From assembly GCF_029846255.1 (NCBI RefSeq), contig NZ_JARVWQ010000001.1, positions 1,426,001-1,490,000 of the forward strand: 64,000 nt of DNA. The letters are read 5' to 3'. Every line of letters begins with the position of its first letter. The first letter of the stretch is position 1. The position numbers were made by a program, and so were the translations under genes. Positions 62,689 through 64,000 of this stretch are shown here, in pieces. The notes below the pieces were generated by a model. That model was not told the DNA's origin, made no database searches, and saw nothing but the letters and a program-made list of their open reading frames with translations. The DNA is from Amnibacterium sp. CER49 (GTDB lineage: Bacteria > Actinomycetota > Actinomycetes > Actinomycetales > Microbacteriaceae).

Positions 62689-64000
62689 CTAGACCCGGGT
62701 CTGGACGCGGCGGTCGTCGTCGGGCGCCGTGCGCCCCTGCGGCTCGGCGGTGCCGCCCGGGCCCTTGTGGTGCCGGCGCGGCACCGGGTTCGGGCGCACG
62801 GGCTCGCCGCGGCGGTCCTGCCCGGGGATCGGCCGCGACCGGCGGCCGTAGACGAGCTGCGACGAGTCGAGCAGCCACGGCACGAGGGCGATCGTCACGC
62901 CGTGCACGAGCATGAGCTTCTGCCGGATCCGCCGCGCCTTGTGGTTGTGCAGCAGCTGCTCCCACCAGTGGCCGACGATGTAGACGGGCGTGTAGACGGT
63001 GACGACCTCGGGCCCGTGGTCGAGGCGGCGGGCCTTGATGTACTTGATGAGGGGCACGCTGATGTCGCGGTAGGGCGACGGCACGACCCTGAGCGGCACC
63101 GCGATGTTCATCGACGACCACTCCTCGACGAGGCGCTGCGTCGCCGCGTCGTCGATCGAGACGTGCACGGCCTCGAGCGACTCGTGCTTGGCCGCGATCG
63201 CGTAGTCGAGGGCCTTCAGCACCGGCTTCTGCATGCGCCCGACGAGCACGACCGCGTGGTCGCCCTGCGCCCCGAAGGTGGTGTGCGGATCGACCTCGAT
63301 CTCCTTCTCGACGTCGCGGTAGTACCGGTGCACGCCGAGCATGAGGAACCAGAGGATCGGCATGAACACGAACACGAGCCACGCGCCGTGCGTGAACTTC
63401 GTGACGGTGACGATGACGAGCACGAGGCCGGTGAGGGTGAGCCCGACGACGTTCGTGACGAGGCTCTGCACCACCTCGGTGCGGTTGTCGACGCCCTGCT
63501 TCAGCAGCCGCAGCCAGTGGCGCACCATGCCCGTCTGGCCGAGGGTGAACGAGACGAACACGCCGATGATGTACAGCTGGATGAGGCCCGTGACGTTCGC
63601 CCGGTAGACGACGAGCAGCAGGCCCGCGGCGAGCGAGAGCAGGATCACGCCGTTGCTGTAGATGAGCCGGTCGCCGCGGGTGAGCAGCGCCTTCGGCGCG
63701 TAGCCGTCGCGGGCGAGCACGCTGCCGAGCAGTGGGAAGCCGTTGAAGGCGGTGTTCGCGGCGAGCAGGAGGACGAGCGCGGTCGCCGCCTGCACGATGT
63801 AGAACGGCAGCGACGTGCCGCCGAAGACCGCGGCGGCGACCTGCGCCATGAGGCTCGGCTGCGGCGCGGAGGCGCACTGCTTCCAGCCCACGAGGTCGCA
63901 GGGGTTCTCGACGTAGTGCACGCGGGCGATGAGCGCGATGGCGACGAGCCCGACGAACAGCACGATCGCGACCGAGCCCATCGCGACGAGGGTCATCTGG
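62689..64000 (-). CDS. APC-family permease, N-terminal part outside the window
   Basis: The C-terminal two-thirds of an amino-acid/polyamine/cation permease of the APC superfamily; 437 codons are visible. Several membrane helices are seen (AAVFGGTSLPFYIVQAATAL, LYIIGVFVSFTLGQTGMVRH, LVLVIVTVTKFTHGAWLVFV). A soluble C-terminal domain (about last 200 residues: HAVVLVGRMQKPVLKALDYA and VYTPVYIVGHWWEQLLHNHK) resembles a universal-stress-like regulatory module. It ends in a basic, disordered tail. It runs off the end of the window at 64000, convergent with the monooxygenase. Substrate unknown. Confidence 0.88.
   Translation of the reverse strand, partial: QMTLVAMGSVAIVLFVGLVAIALIARVHYVENPCDLVGWKQCASAPQPSLMAQVAAAVFGGTSLPFYIVQAATALVLLLAANTAFNGFPLLGSVLARDGYAPKALLTRGDRLIYSNGVILLSLAAGLLLVVYRANVTGLIQLYIIGVFVSFTLGQTGMVRHWLRLLKQGVDNRTEVVQSLVTNVVGLTLTGLVLVIVTVTKFTHGAWLVFVFMPILWFLMLGVHRYYRDVEKEIEVDPHTTFGAQGDHAVVLVGRMQKPVLKALDYAIAAKHESLEAVHVSIDDAATQRLVEEWSSMNIAVPLRVVPSPYRDISVPLIKYIKARRLDHGPEVVTVYTPVYIVGHWWEQLLHNHKARRIRQKLMLVHGVTIALVPWLLDSSQLVYGRRSRPIPGQDRRGEPVRPNPVPRRHHKGPGGTAEPQGRTAPDDDRRVQTRV

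Overview
This is a very GC-rich actinobacterial chromosome segment, most likely from a member of the Microbacteriaceae or a close relative (Micrococcales). That placement is an inference. It rests on the order dnaK-grpE-dnaJ-hspR-clpB with a zinc-finger-less DnaJ and a short ClpB, the ClpS-DUF2017 pair, a DUF3073 protein, a DUF222-HNH nuclease and purine genes scattered in small groups. Genes are tightly packed, with many ATGA/GTGA overlaps. No rRNA, tRNA, CRISPR array, prophage or insertion sequence was recognised.

Bases 1-5700: the heat-shock chaperone operon (dnaK partial, grpE, dnaJ, hspR) followed by clpB, with a HAIR-like HspR site between hspR and clpB and a large nested palindrome after clpB. 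Bases 5.7-15.2 kb: a nitroreductase, a zinc alcohol dehydrogenase, an operon pairing an Acg-like nitroreductase with a PaaK/CapK-type adenylate-forming ligase, an SGNH hydrolase, an exporter, a membrane hydrolase, threonine aldolase and an internally duplicated membrane protein. Bases 15.2-26.7 kb: a conserved protein of unknown role, a frameshifted small membrane-protein gene, an AEC transporter, tyrosine phosphatase, exonuclease III, pyrE, an asparaginase, another exporter, two HAD enzymes, a cardiolipin-synthase remnant carrying an HKD motif, an orphan DNA methyltransferase, quinone oxidoreductase and an rRNA/tRNA methyltransferase.

Bases 26.4-37.2 kb: a SHOCT protein, a two-component system, clpS-DUF2017, a three-gene envelope-stress-like cassette (LEA-like protein, holin-fold protein, DUF3618 protein), a DUF222-HNH nuclease, and an operon of TetR regulator, degenerate ABC ATPase and giant YhgE/Pip-like membrane protein. 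A perfect 24-base palindrome between that tetR and purA is the probable operator. Bases 37.2-47.4 kb: purA, then a reverse-strand catabolic set (Baeyer-Villiger monooxygenase, alpha/beta hydrolase, SDR, alcohol dehydrogenase). This set has the gene order of the mycobacterial mymA operon but is faced by an EthR-like TetR gene. Chorismate mutase and a padR-MFS-MFS efflux operon with a clear PadR palindrome follow.

Bases 47.4-64 kb: catalase, a metallo-beta-lactamase-fold protein, and the purine genes purL, purQ, purS, purC, purD, purF and purM. Between purD and purF lie an SCP-like protein, a small membrane protein and a Ser/Thr kinase-GAF fusion. Then come DUF3073, a flavin monooxygenase and the 3' part of an APC permease. 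With purA, the window encodes much of the IMP/AMP branch (PurF, PurD, PurL-Q-S, PurM, PurC, PurA).

Two sequence habits recur. Many genes have a TANNNT hexamer 6-8 bases before the start codon and no Shine-Dalgarno site, which is the signature of leaderless transcripts. Gene ends, especially convergent ones, carry long perfect hairpins without a T-run, some of them nested.
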